Origin: Tenebrio molitor
Taxonomy: Eukaryota; Arthropoda; Insecta; Coleoptera; Tenebrionidae
Reading direction: 5' to 3'
NCBI RefSeq assembly: GCF_963966145.1
Contig: NC_091046.1
Location: 34,472,001 to 34,536,000, forward strand
DNA length: 64,000 nt
The notes beneath the pieces are model-generated. The model ran no database searches. It saw only the letters and a program-made list of their open reading frames with translations, and was not told the origin of the DNA. Below are positions 24,773 through 36,217 of this stretch, piece by piece. The number at the start of each line of letters is the position of its first letter. Position 1 is the first letter of the stretch. The position numbers were made by a program, and so were the translations under genes.

Positions 24773-24853
24773 TAATGACAATAAAGGTTAAACTACACCC
24801 AATTTTTGTGAAATGACAGGAAACGGGTGGACGAAATATTTTGGCCGCAATAG
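24773..24853 (-). repeat. terminal fragment of Tc1-like family
   Basis: About 80 bp matching in reverse the left end of the element at 40412-41913 (ends TTTTGGCCGCAATAG before TA at 24854). It is a solo end with no transposase. Confidence 0.65.
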
Positions 24854-25020
24854 TATAAGCCGTTCACGATTGATTTAAACACGCAGCAGGCCAAGATATT
24901 TTTTTGTTAGATTGGCGTCAGGTCCTATCATATGACGTTTCGTTTTTAAATATTCGCATTGTTGTCAATTCCGTCATTCATTTAGTTAATAAGAATTTAC
25001 CCAGAACTGCCCGACAAATA

Positions 25021-26432
25021 CAGAGTGATCAACAAGAATCCAAATCAGAGCAAGCGTTGCAAATTATCGGTCACGTCGTAGCAAAATCATATGCACATAA
25101 GCGGTCAAAACATGGGCGTAGACAATTTATGGTCTCAAACGCTACTTAATAAAAATGATACTTTATGAATTTTAGACGTTGAAATTATAATTGTGCATTT
25201 TATTATTATTATAAGATAAGGGAAACAATTTATAAGATTAACAAGAGCAACATTTTACATTTGTAAGAGTAAGTAAATTATCATCTTTATTGCCAAACGC
25301 GACGCTACTGGTACGGAGATGCTTCGTTGAAATGTCACATTTCAAAATTCAAGGTTGTTGTTGTTGACAATTTAAGTGATTTAACCTAGAAAACAAATCT
25401 TCGATTTCGGCAAAGTTTACAGACGTTTATTGAAGTTGTAAGCAATAATTATCCCAGAATAAGTTGTAAAATGGGTTTTACCATTAAAGAGAAGGCATTT
25501 TTATTAGATTATTTTCGAAAGAGGGTGAAACAAGAAAAAGAAGACTGGCCTTACTTTGTACCCCCTTACACTGAAGAATTTTAAGCCAGATGTCCGAACC
25601 TGATGGTATTGGTTATCAACAAGTTTATCAATGTCTTAAAATTATAGTGCCTAATTTTAGCATAACATAACCCATCATTAAGAAGAAGTCAGGTCAGTCC
25701 TTAGTTCAAATTTTAGAATTGGTGCAAAATGTTGGACAAATTATTAAGGAACATCCCTCAACTTCCATAAGGCGTTTAAGACAGCAAGTTAAATTGTGTA
25801 ATGGCACTTATCAGAAAATTTTTAAGAAGGATATTAATTTGTTTCCCTTTGTGTGTTGCAAGAAATAAAACCCACACATTACCCTAAACAAATTGACAGC
25901 TTCATAAGGGTTTTTGAAATTATGAGAGGCGAGTTTGATTCTGTCTGGACCACAATGGAGAACATTTTGAGCAGTTTTTGTGAAAACTTATTTTTTGACC
26001 TTGGAGTAATTTAAATGTTTTAAACACTGCTAGAAAAGATACGAGTAAGTTCTCAATTACCCAAAAATTAGAGAATAATAACTTTTACACTTTTCTTACA
26101 GAAAACAACAAAACAAAGAATTGTGAAAAATAATTATTTTTAAAATTTTGTAACTCAGGATTGTGCCTTATGAAGGAATTTTGTGTAACTGTGTGTTTTT
26201 TCCTTAATCAATAATAAATAATAATTAATTATAACTTGCTTTTAAATCTATTATTCATGAATTACAAAAAATTTATAAAGGCAATTAATGATAGATTTTT
26301 GAGAGGTAGGCAACCAACAAAACGAGTGTCCACAGCAAGTAAATAAAAGGGGCTGATCCATGATAGAAATACGTTTCGATAAAACAAAAGATGAGGTAGC
26401 ACTCTTGATTTGGTTTCTTGTTGATCACTCTG
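25021..26432 (+). mobile_element. mariner-type transposon, 1.4 kb, degenerate
   Basis: Inverted termini of about 30 bp (CAGAGTGATCAACAAGAA at the left, complement at the right) are flanked by TA (25019-25020 and 26433-26434). The 1412-bp size is normal for an autonomous mariner element. The interior contains a broken transposase reading frame. Confidence 0.8.
25471..26012 (+). pseudogene. mariner/IS630-type transposase, broken
   Basis: The frame starts MGFTIKEKAFLLDYF and stops after about 37 residues. It is picked up again downstream as EHPSTSIRRLRQQVKL followed by GTYQKIFKKDINLFPF. This is the helix-turn-helix block that in relatives precedes LHPYxxxxVQxL, and a diverged MRGEFDSVW stretch follows. 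Several stops interrupt it and no catalytic DDE motifs survive. Confidence 0.55.
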
Positions 26433-26695
26433 TATGTATGTTTCATTCCATTTCCTAATGCATTTAATTATTTGAAAAATGTAACAACCTGGGAGCAGTG
26501 TTCGGTTGAATTATAACCTAAAATAGATTTATTATGACAAATCACAGTACTGCTAACTAAAATGTCAGATTTTCATAGATAGTCCGAATTTGAAACAATC
26601 GTGAATGGTATATACGACTGCTCTAATTTTGTTCATTCATGTCGGATTTTTGGAATATCTGAGGTTTAAACTGTTTAAATTGATTGGCAGAATAA

Positions 26696-26813
26696 CAATA
26701 TGCATGTCAAAATGACAAGAATTGAAAGTGGGGTTACGGTTCCTAAAGATCTATTTACACTTTATGTGAATGTCAAGATAGTGAGGGCTAAAATTTTTTG
26801 GCCGCCATAGTAC
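26696..26813 (+). repeat. right end of Tc1-like family
   Basis: About 118 bp matching the right end of the element at 40412-41913 (TTTACACTTTATGT then AAAATTTTTTGGCCGCCATAG), followed by TA. Solo end. Confidence 0.65.
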
Positions 26814-26843
26814 TTACATAAACGCCGCAAAGTCTTTCTATAG

Positions 26844-26985
26844 TATGATCAAAAAGTCTTTGGATCAGAGTAGCCGTGGAATTAACAAGCTATCTAGGAA
26901 ATTATTTATTTCAATGATTTTTGACATTTATTTGACAACTTAGCAGGTTATAATTCAAAATGTTTCAAAGAGAACATACAAATGA
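26844..26985 (+). repeat. half copy of the TGATCAAAAAGTC MITE
   Basis: Starts TGATCAAAAAGTCTTTGGAT and follows the reversed right half of the complete element at 62208-62565 for about 140 bp, to AAATGTTTCAAAGAGAACAT. It is cut off by the next element at 26988. Confidence 0.75.
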
Positions 26986-26987
26986 TA

Positions 26988-27239
26988 CCGGGTGATTTTA
27001 AATGAATGTGACTTTTTTCATAGGTTGGTAATATTATTGTTGGTTATTCTGCTTTTTAATGTGATAGTTGACATAAACATAGGCGTCCTCGCCTATTTGA
27101 CACAATTTATGAATACATAAAATGTCAAAATGACGTACGTACGCCAATGTGTTGATCAAGGTACCAAATTTGCCAAAATAATTTATGAAAAATGTTCCCA
27201 ACTTAAGAAAAAAAGTTACAATCATTTAAAATCACCCGG
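26988..27239. mobile_element. MITE, 252 bp, CCGGGTGATTTTAAATGA ends
   Basis: Inverted termini of about 30 bp start CCGGGTGATTTTAAATGA, flanked by TA at 26986-26987 and 27240-27241. It sits exactly at the break of the MITE half at 26844-26985. Non-coding. Confidence 0.8.
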
Positions 27240-27241
27240 TA

Positions 27242-28001
27242 TTATTTACATTTCGCGACATAATATTGCGAGATTTGGACATGAATGCTTGACGAAGATT
27301 CTGAATGTGAATGACAGTAATGACAGTTAATATTCGATTTACACCACACAAAAATTTGATGGAAAAAGTAAAAGTTACAAAGCTACCCATGGCTTGCTTG
27401 ATCGCATCGACCACTCACTAAGATAAAGAATGGAGTATATAAATAAAGTTGTCTGAAAACTGTTCAATATATCCCCATGTGACGGTACATGTCAAAAGAT
27501 ATTGTCTTATTAATCTTATTAATCTTATTATACATACCTATTACAATTACATATGTATTATTGTTTTTTTAAACACTACCTACCTTGTACTAACAGAAAA
27601 AAAAACCGGCTATCGATGACCCAAATGAAAAAAATTATACAGGAAACGAAATGGCTCTAAAAACACTACAAACCTGAGTGATCATATAATTTTTATACCA
27701 TCTACCCATTTATGGGCAATGGGCAACTTTATTTTTCAAATAAATAACTATTTATTGTAAGTTATAAGTTATTAAAAATGTTTAAAAAATCTCTTTGTCA
27801 ATACCATCTTTTACTTTTGATCTTATTTAATAAAAAACTTTTACTATCATTTCGTACGTATTATTTGCTTTTTTAGTCAGAATAAAAAAATGTTTTAAAA
27901 ATTGTAATGCAAAATATATACATATTTGTACAATAACTTTAAGGTAATATTGTTATGTTTTAATACATATAACAATGGACAATGAAAACTAAATAAAAAC
28001 A
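27242..28001. other. intergenic, downstream of the transporter gene
   Basis: No gene. Holds a short triplicated TTAATCTTA run near 27508-27532. The minus-strand poly(A) signal of the neighbouring gene overlaps its stop region. Confidence 0.5.
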
Positions 28002-30123
28002 TTAATATTTATTCCATGGCCATGTGTATGAATGTGAATAATTAGTAGTAAATTGTCCATTCGCTTGTTTTCTTTCTTCGTCACCCCTCGTCCATGCATT
28101 TGAGGAACCACATATATTTTTACGTGTGAATAAACAACGAAGGATCCATAATAATGCACATATTACGATCGGACAAAAGATAATGAGGGCACACATTACC
28201 CATGCAGCGGTAAAATGCGATTTTTCATAAACTACGCTACCAGTAAAAGTTGTCGAATGCACCGAAAACCAAGTTATTAACAGTACAAGAACGAGAAGAA
28301 GTACAACTAGATATAGAAATATTTTTAGTAACAAATTTAAATTGTAGTTTAACATTAATTGCATATTTTCGAAATATCGGCTTAGACCGTAGACAAAAAT
28401 GATTCCAATTGCAAACAAACAAGTAAGAGACAAAATCACGAAAAATATTTGAATGCTGTGCACCAAAGTCGCACCGTAAAAACTATGTGAAAAGCAAAAA
28501 ATTATCCCAAAAAGGAAAAAAAATCCGCAGACTAACAGATTAATAAGCCAACGAAACCTTGACAATTTGACAACATTATCATATATAGCGGTCATTATTG
28601 CCTCTGTGATGGCAACTTGGGTGCCAAGAATGATACAAAACATCATAAAAAAGAAAACCGCACACCATAAATTGCTTCCTGATATAGATGAAAACGCTTG
28701 AGAATATATAATATAAATAATTGCAATACTATTGTCTGCTATGTCCCACGGAAGATTATCAATATCGCAAGCAAAGGATCCTATATAAGAAAAAAATAAA
28801 TAATAAAATATGATCGAATTTATATAATTAACTAAACATAAAATAATAGAGTCGATATGAACGAAATTACGATAACGACAAAAAGAAGCATATGCCACTG
28901 GAATGCCATGACATATTCCTAATTCGAGCAAAACTTGCATCGTAGCAACACTCCACATTTCTAAACTAAAGACACTCTTGTTTTCTGTACCGTTAATCAT
29001 TAAACTCCGAATACGTTCAGAGCCTCTCAACTGAAATGCTACGACCAATAGCATTAGTATAGCAAAGTAGGAAAAAATCACAATAAAAATTGCAATTTTT
29101 CCTATACTCCGAGCACTTCGAAGCGTTGCGAGATAAATAACAAACCAAGAAAACAATAATGACAGAAATAACCACCACTTAAGAGTACCCAAGGTCCACT
29201 CTTCGGGTGGATGTCTATAAGGAGTATTGAGAACTATATCGTAGAAATAATCTTTGGATGGTGGTGTGACACTTCTTGAACTGTACCAAGTGGGAGGTGC
29301 ACAGGTACTATTTTCCCAGACAATATCGCTGCAGTACGTCCATGGAAGGATCCAATTAAAGCAACGGGAGAAATACACGAGCGAATAAGCGGCGAATATG
29401 TTGTAGTAGAATGACATCAAAATGCAAGCAGCGACCATGGCCAAGCCCACCCCGAAGAACAACGGAGCACACCCCCACACCCATAAAACTCCTCGCTGAC
29501 TGTATTGTCCCATGGATGCTTCCAAGACGTGCAAAGGATAGCCAAGGACCAAGGTGGCGACAGTATATGGGATAAAAAATTTCTCGCCGTATCTGTGATA
29601 ATGAATATTGTACGTTTTGTTTTCAGAAAAGAATTGTTACCTGTAGATGTTCATTGGGAAGTGGTAGACATTATTCAAAGATAGACTAAATGAAATCAGA
29701 GCAATTACATAAACCAGTCTGTTTCTCCAGTATAATCTCACAAACTGCAAATTTGGTATTATTCAAAATAACCGACAATAGTTAAGAGTAAAAAAAAATA
29801 TTATTTGACAAATCTAATAAAACGTCAGCTGCTTACGTTTTGCGATTTTGCGATTGCTTCGACTTTAGTAACAACAGCCTTTCGAAATTGCTCTTCTGTT
29901 GCACGATCTTGTTCGACAACGACTTGCTGAAAGGTTTATATAAGACAAACAACGTCAATATCTAAAGGCCTTACCCTCCTAGGTTGTTCCGGAAAGAGAC
30001 TAAAACATATGTTAAAGCATGACTTATAGCTGTAGGTGAGTTTACATACCAAACGGCATAACCTTGTGAAGACAACGTTTTCGCTGAAACTCCCCGGACT
30101 CTACTTCTAGGTTCTGAATTCAT
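28002..30123 (-). CDS. SLC6-family (neurotransmitter:sodium symporter-like) transporter
   Basis: Five minus-strand exons: 30123-30050, 29999-29975, 29926-29837, 29744-29641 and 29592-28002, all with GT-AG borders and matching phases. Together they give 627 residues, normal for SLC6. About 62 cytosolic residues are followed by about 12 membrane segments. TM1 keeps the family Asn (N88) and FP pair but has LNNVYHFP where relatives have GLGNxWRFP, so the outer-gate Arg is His91. The GGGAF motif is reduced to YGEKF. TM2 (LEASMGQYSQRG), the intracellular WGCAPLF, LPWTYC before the second extracellular loop, and TM8 (LWCAVFFFMMFCIILGTQ) are recognisable. The substrate cannot be told. An insect-specific divergent SLC6 clade is likely. 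AATAAA overlaps the stop codon. Confidence 0.85.
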
Positions 30124-30307
30124 TACGAAGCCGAGTGTTCTTTGTTTACTCGCATAAATTTTCTGAATTAATTTTTATGATGCAATTATACCCAACGACT
30201 TTGCTGTTTATCAAGATAAAATGTCCAAACATAGACATTTTAATATGAGAAATGACGTATAAGGAATTCATGTCATTCTATGATCTTTTTGTGAGAAAAT
30301 CTATATG

Positions 30308-30803
30308 CAGGGTTATTCACGAGAGGGGTATTTCTGAATTTCTTTTTCCCGCAGCCCATTATACACATTGCAACAATATCTTGATTTCAAATTTTGAAAA
30401 TTATTATAACTGAATCCACGACGGCTCTTAGTCCTGTCTCTTTGACGTTAAATCAAAAAATCTTTGTCAATTCGAAAAAATTGTTTTTACAATAACGACG
30501 AAAAGACTGATATGATCCTCATTTTGGAGAGCGTGGAAGGAATTCTGTCGCCGCCGCGGATGTTTCCAAACCGATGGTAGACACTTCGAACACCTTTTAC
30601 ATTAACTTAATTTGTTAATTTATTTGTTGAATTTTGATTAAATGCAGGTTATCTGCCAATCTGACATTTCTGACAAATCTATTCAACTTACTTTGATTTC
30701 TAATTTAAAAGAAATAACACATTTGATTTAGTAGTCACTGCCATTGTATTGTTGGTTGCGGCAAAATAAAAATTCAGAAGTACCCTTCTCGTGAATAACC
30801 CTG
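30308..30803 (-). mobile_element. MITE, CAGGGTTATTCACGAGAGG family, copy 2
   Basis: Same inverted termini as 12581-13010, in the opposite orientation, with shared interior. It lies between the 5' end of the transporter gene and the 3' end of KLHL10. Confidence 0.85.
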
Positions 30804-30910
30804 TATTAAGGAGAGAAAAGAATAAAGTAATTAAAAATAACAATACAGCAATTAAACAGTATTAAATATAAATGGGGGATGTAAATGGAAATGCAATGTA
30901 AAAAGATAAT

Positions 30911-30916
30911 ATTTAT
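30911..30916 (-). terminator. polyadenylation signal of KLHL10 (AATAAA)
   Basis: An AATAAA hexamer on the minus strand about 85 bp past the KLHL10 stop codon. Confidence 0.45.
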
Positions 30917-30998
30917 TGTATAAAACTGACAAATTTAAATAATAAACGAGGTATAGATAAAAAGGCAAGAACCACACATTTTAAAATCAGTGAACAAA

Positions 30999-33201
30999 TT
31001 AAGTTGTACCAATTTCAGCTCCTTGTCCCCATTCCTGTTGACTTCTTCCCAATATCGAGTATTCTTTGGTGTTGGGCAATCCACTGATAACACAGGCGCT
31101 CAAAGCCGATCTGTTGAGATTCATCGGCGAAGCGTCATACCAGTCGTCGGTTTCTGCGTCGTAGTACTCCACAAAATTGATGGTCGAGGAACCTGACACG
31201 AAGTTGTCTAGAAATTGTAGCAGGAATTGCAAGAATATAGCAACTCATCAAAATTTGATATTTATGTGCACGCAGGCATGTCTGTTTCAGTACGAAGTAA
31301 AATCGCAAATACATAATATCAAATTTTGTTGCAGTTCGGCGACAAAACTCACCGTTAAATCCTCCAATGACATAAATGTAGTCGTCTAGAATCACTGTCG
31401 CGAAGTTGCTTCTCGGTGTCATCATTTCTGAAATTTCTGTCCACCATGGAGAATCCCCCGGCACGTATTTCTCGCCACTTGTTAGTCTCACGTATCCGTT
31501 GAAGCCTCCCAAGGCATAGAGAGTGTTGTCAAAAACTACTAAAGACACTCCGGATCTAGCAGAAATCATCTGGGGAATGTAAGACCACTGATTCGTCTTG
31601 ACATCGAAAACCTCAGCAGAACGCATGACTTCTTGACCATTGAACCCTCCAACTATGTATATCTACAGTAACAGTTTTAAATAGATTTAAATTGTCTAGT
31701 TGGAAAATAAAACGAATAACTTTTTCATTGAGAGCAGCAGCGCTAGCATCAGATCTTTGTTTCTGCATTGGTGGGATGATTTCCCACTGGTTTTTAAACG
31801 GATCGTATCTTTCTGCAGTGTTCATTCTGATCCTTCCGTTGTACCCTCCCATTGCGTATATTTTGTTATCAGACATCACCACGCTCACGTAACATCGATG
31901 ATGGTACATGCAAGCGCATTCGTTCCATGTGTGGTTTACCGGATCGAAACGACGAACAGTATTAAAGTACTGATTGCCGTCAAACCCACCGATCACATAA
32001 ATAACACCATTTAACGTACAAAGACCATGATAAGCTCTCGGGACTGAGTCTGTATCAGATGACAAAAGCCATCTGTCTGCTCTAACGTCGTACGTTTCGA
32101 CAAAATTGGTGGGACTTCCTGCACTCCACCCACCGATGGCAAATAAGACGTCGTAGGAAATACGTGGTCTAAAAATAATATTGGTAATGTCGACGTTTCC
32201 TGGACACACTACGCTTTCAGTTTGAGCAAGAACGCTTGTCATGTACTCTTTGCACTCCTGCAAAACGCTACGTGAACAAAATATTTTGAAATTGTAATTG
32301 ATGGTTACTAATTTTTCTTCGACGAAGGGATGTTTGGCGATGGCAAGCAGATTGTCCCGGGAAATGGTCCCAAATCTGATGCACCTCAACAATTCAAAAA
32401 AGTAAATTTTTCTAGTCCTTGGTGAAAAGTTGATCCACTTCACCACCGAATCAAAAACAACTTCTTCATTTTTTATGTTAAGTTCGTCGTCACTGATTAT
32501 ATCTTTAAGTTCGTTTTTGTCGAGATGAACAAACTCACTGCTCTCTATCAACACTTTGGCAAAATTATGTTTGACGAATCGTTGACCTCGTTTCACGAGA
32601 TCGTTGCAGAAATACTGATTGGCAAAATGCAAAATTCCCAAGCAATTTGTCGAGCAGAGTTCATCTGCGGTAGGGTTAATTAAAATTGTGATTAAGCCGG
32701 TCAATATCACATACCCAATAAGTACCTGCAACAAAGCTGTACGACTCCCAAAATCTCATATTGATCGGCGAATTTGAGTAAGTTTTCTACATTTGAAGAA
32801 TTGATCGAGCAGGTACCCGTGTAAGCGTAGTCTAGAAGCAAGGCGAAGATTTTACTCGGAGCGCTAACGTTGGCTTCGTAAGTTTCAGGTTGTCCCCGAT
32901 TGATGGAGTTGGTGAAGAGAGCCCTGAAGTAGGGACTGGCTGCCGAAAGTATCGCCCTGTGTATCTTGAACTCGGTGCCGTCGATGCAACGAACAACTCC
33001 ATCGCAAAGCTGATTTTTGAGACGCAACTCTTTCCAGATTCGAGGAAATTCGAAAGAACTAGACTGCATGGGCATGCAAACACACTTGTCGTTTTTTCTA
33101 CAGTTTTGTTGTTTTCGTTTCTTGCATGATTTTGATTTTGAATTTGTCAACTTAATTTTTGTTTTTGAGGAAACTCGCCGAAGCTGCATTGTGAAATCCA
33201 T
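30999..33201 (-). CDS. klhl10: Kelch-like protein 10 (BTB-BACK-Kelch)
   Basis: Four minus-strand exons: 33201-32715, 32664-31721, 31662-31353 and 31207-30999. The donors include GTATGT and GTGAGT, the phases join without gaps, and the product has 649 residues. Order: a basic N-terminus (1-50), BTB (about 55-162, LCDGVVRCIDG, SPYFRALFTNS), BACK (about 165-300, ELCSTNCLGI, ELKDIISDDELNI), and six Kelch blades (about 335-640), each with a GG pair and Tyr/Trp spacing. The first blade, LFAIGGWSAGSPTN then YDVRADRW, is diagnostic of KLHL10, a CUL3 substrate adaptor used in spermatid development in flies and mammals. Testis expression here is inferred from orthologues. The gene looks intact. The exon 2 donor (AAA/GTTATT) is weak. 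Confidence 0.93.
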
Positions 33202-33719
33202 TTAAAATGTGGTTCAGTGTCTTGTAAGGAGGTTTGTATATTGTGAAAATTGATTAATGTGACATTTAGTAGTTTATACACTTCAATTTATTTCAAAGCC
33301 AGTGTTATAATTTCGTTCAATAAAATTTCATCGATTTATGTTGACGCGAAAATAAAACTTTACTTTATAATTGGCCATTTAATAGTGTACCTAATTATTA
33401 ATTTGTATTATTATTTATTCCTTTGGAGCGGGGACGTATTGAAAACATGGTTACGGTGCGGAACGTTTTAATGATTCATTGAAGTCTAAAGAAATAAAAA
33501 ATGTTAACAAACATTTGTACGATGCCACCTGCGCATTGAGCCCTTGATTTCTCCCCCTTAGACGTCGCGACGCTTGCAGGGCGCGGCCCTCAGTCTGCAC
33601 GAACTTGCCACCAATAACACATCTCGTATAACGTTTTAGAAACTGTACACTTTTAATCATATTTTGGTACCGAACTACGTCTTTTGTAGATAATATTTAT
33701 AAAAAGTTTTACTCTACTA
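33202..33719. promoter_or_regulatory. divergent intergenic interval between klhl10 and the SDR gene
   Basis: The start codons of the two genes face away from each other across 518 bp, so promoters for both must lie here unless distant. Most of it is AT-rich. A GC-rich block at about 33530-33615 (CCCCCTTAGACGTCGCGACG, GCAGGGCGCGGCCCTC) lies nearer the SDR. No TATA box or initiator could be assigned firmly. Confidence 0.45.
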
Positions 33720-34695
33720 ATGGATCTAAAAGGTAAAGTAGCTCTCGTAACAGGAGGTGCGTCTGGATACGGCAAAGAATATTGTAAAGAACTCTTCAAG
33801 TATGGATGCAAGGTAATCACCCTAACCAACACACTTGTCCCAAAATTACACCATTCACTTTCGAGGTGTCTATATGTGATATCAACACAGATGCTGGAGA
33901 AGATCTACTCCACCAGTTATCAAAGACTGCCAAAGACAGAGTGATTTTTTGCCCATGTGATGTAACTGATTATCCACAATTCGAAGGTAGCGGTTTTTTG
34001 TTCGCAGTCTTTCATCTAACCTAAAATTGGTAGAGGCTTTTCAGACAACAATATCCAAACTAGGAGGCGTGGACATAGTCGTAAACAGTGCATCTGTAAT
34101 GAACGACCGTCTCTGGGAGCTAGAAGTAGATGTCAACTTGGTAAAACAGCAACGCAGCGAATCTAAACGTCAATCATTTTCACAAGATATTAATTCCAGA
34201 ACGGTGTAATCAGAGGTTTGCTTCTGGCATTTCGTTTTCTGGGACGCGACAGGGGCGGTCCGGGAGGCATCGTGGTGAATACGGGTTCCAGTTGCAGTAC
34301 CCAGCCTTTGGTTTCTTTGCCCGTTTTTACAGCTACTAAGCACGCGGTCGCTGCACTAACCCGATCATATGGAGATCAATACCATGTCAACCTGACGGGG
34401 GTTCGTGTGGTCGCTTTATGTCCTTCACCCACAGAGGCCGCACTTGCCGGAGATCCTCGTAAAAGAATTCTCAGTGGGGAATACGAGCAAGCCTGGCAGA
34501 AAGATATCGGCAGCACGCCGGCAGTAAAGTAGGTTTTGATCGATACCTTAGGGAGATTAATAGAATCGACTTTATTCCTACAGGCCAGAAAATTTAGGTA
34601 AGGCTTTGATAGAAATTATTCAGAAGGCGCCTAGTGGTTCCAGCTGGTTAGTGGAAAATTCAAGACCTCCAAAGGAAATCATTCTCTTCTCTTAA
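33720..34695 (+). CDS. short-chain dehydrogenase/reductase, probable pseudoenzyme
   Basis: Five plus-strand exons: 33720-33812, 33866-33986, 34034-34140, 34200-34528 and 34584-34695. Introns are 47-59 bp and phases are consistent, giving 253 residues, the classical SDR length. It has TGGASGYG (residues 11-18) for the dinucleotide and an acidic residue (D36) after strand 2, which favours NAD over NADP. Asn108 and Ser137/138 are present. The catalytic YxxxK is FxxxK (F150, K154), the NNAG strand motif is NSAS (89-92), and the usual PG after strand 6 is PS. Overall it resembles insect 15-hydroxyprostaglandin-dehydrogenase/Adh-like SDRs (KHAVAALTRSYGDQYH). Without the Tyr, ordinary oxidoreduction is unlikely. 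AATAAA near 34798. Confidence 0.88.
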
Positions 34696-35158
34696 TTTAA
34701 TCTTGACACCACATTCAGAGCACACAGACATACATTTGAACTTTTATTCGAATAGCTTTGCAACGCCATTTCAGTGTAATTTAATACATATGTCATAATA
34801 AATAACATAGTAATAGCCAATAGTCGTCACAACGCTTGTACGGTAAAAATAGAACATAATATATCAGGATAGATGTTAGTCGATAAAATTTAATTTTGGA
34901 TAAATGATACTTGTATTTATTGTTAATTGCCAACAGCTGAAATTTTTATCTAATTATATTGTTTTAAAAAAAATGATATAAGAGTGGAACTCAAAATTAT
35001 TACTTGTATTGCTTATTAATAACGTTTATAAGATTATTGTATCTTTTTAAAAAATAAATATGGGTAATTACCTACTCGCCAATTTTATTTTTTAAACCAA
35101 TTTTTGTCAGTAGGTACATAAACTAGGCAAAAATGAATAGAAATGCCTGAGAAATATA
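34696..35158. other. 3' flank of the SDR gene, no other gene
   Basis: AT-rich, containing the likely poly(A) signal (AATAAA, about 34798-34803). Nothing else supported. Confidence 0.5.
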
Positions 35159-35584
35159 CAGAGTGTTTCTGAAATACGTGTGTTAATTTTAACCAGTGAA
35201 AGAACTCGCCAATTTATGAAACTTTTCTCTATAACATTTTGTAAAATTCGGAAAAGTATTCCAAGATTTTTTACCCCACAATTTTTACCAAACGAGTCGT
35301 CTTATGTGATTAACTAGTTTCTATTTTTTGTAACCATGAGAATCTAAATTTTGATTATTTATTTTTTTCTATAACAATGGAACTTTTTAACAAAGCTCTG
35401 TTTCTATCACAACAGAAAATTTTCGCCCTTACTCATAGGCAGGTATACACTTTGATGGTTAATTTATTTGAAATTTTAAATCAATTTGTATTGCTTTTTT
35501 TTTAAATGTTATAGAGAAAAGTTCCATGATTTGGCGCGTCCTTCCATGGGTTAAAATTAACACACGTATTTCAGAAACACCCTG
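35159..35584 (+). mobile_element. mariner-type MITE, TTTCTGAAATACGTG family, copy 1
   Basis: Inverted termini of about 60 bp (GTGTTTCTGAAATACGTGTG...TTAATTTTAACCAGTG) flanked by TA at 35157-35158 and 35585-35586. 426 bp, non-coding. A second copy lies in the opposite orientation at 47546-47926. The ends are also similar to those of the larger element at 39573-42449. Confidence 0.9.
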
Positions 35585-35596
35585 TATGTATAAATA

Positions 35597-35775
35597 AAGG
35601 GTGTTTTTTTAAATTTGGCGTCGAAGTAGGCGTTGGAGAGTCGATTGAGAGCGCACCACTCGTGTAAAAGCGTAAGATTTAAACAGCTGATCCGTGATCC
35701 GTAACCTGTATAGTCCGTTCACAATCGACAGTTCAACGCCTACTTCTTTGCCAAATTTAAAAAAACACCCGATAT
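35597..35775. mobile_element. small hairpin MITE, copy B
   Basis: About 180 bp. The arms begin GGGTGTTTTTTTAAATTTGG and contain GGCGTTGGAGAGTCGATTG. Same family as 19182-19332. The tip keeps CACCACTCGTGTAAAAGCGT in both copies. Confidence 0.8.
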
Positions 35776-35784
35776 ACACATTAA

Positions 35785-35911
35785 GGCCCGGTTTATTCAC
35801 CTTCAAGTAACTTTATTTGAACGGTAATTACCATGGATCTACCAATAGCAGATTCTAAATCATAGCAACTACTGGCCAGATAAATTTACTTGAAGGTGAA
35901 TAAACCAGGCC
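35785..35911. mobile_element. Tourist-like (PIF/Harbinger) MITE, 127 bp, TAA duplication
   Basis: Inverted termini GGCCCGGTTTATTCACCTTC and complement, about 30 bp, are flanked by direct TAA (35782-35784, 35912-35914). This is the duplication expected for Harbinger-type elements. A single related end occurs at about 48955. Confidence 0.8.
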
Positions 35912-36159
35912 TAAGTGTAATGTTTCAAGTATCTGTTACATTTTAAATTTATCTAGTGTTTAAGAAGACGTGGGAGGATTGGAGCAATTACTTTGCTTTA
36001 CGAGAAAAATTGTGGAATTCCCTATTCATTTTTGACTAGTTTATTTAAATCTTCAATTTTTAAAAACTTCATATTTTGTGTAGACTACAAGTTTTCACAA
36101 ATATGCGTTGGTTGTAGGTATCGAAATACATATTTTTTTAACGGCTCATTTGGACCCTG

Positions 36160-36217
36160 TTACTTCTTCGCAAAAGTTGACTCCCCCTATTACTTCTTCG
36201 CAAAAGTTGACTCCCCC
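36160..36217 (+). repeat. two-copy tandem repeat, about 29-30 bp unit
   Basis: The unit TTACTTCTTCGCAAAAGTTG plus ACTCCCCC is repeated twice in tandem with almost no change. No known function. Confidence 0.75.

Noticed and set aside
27500..27540. CRISPR-like short repeats (TTAATCTTA x3)
   Set aside because: Contiguous simple repeat with no spacers, in a eukaryotic genome.
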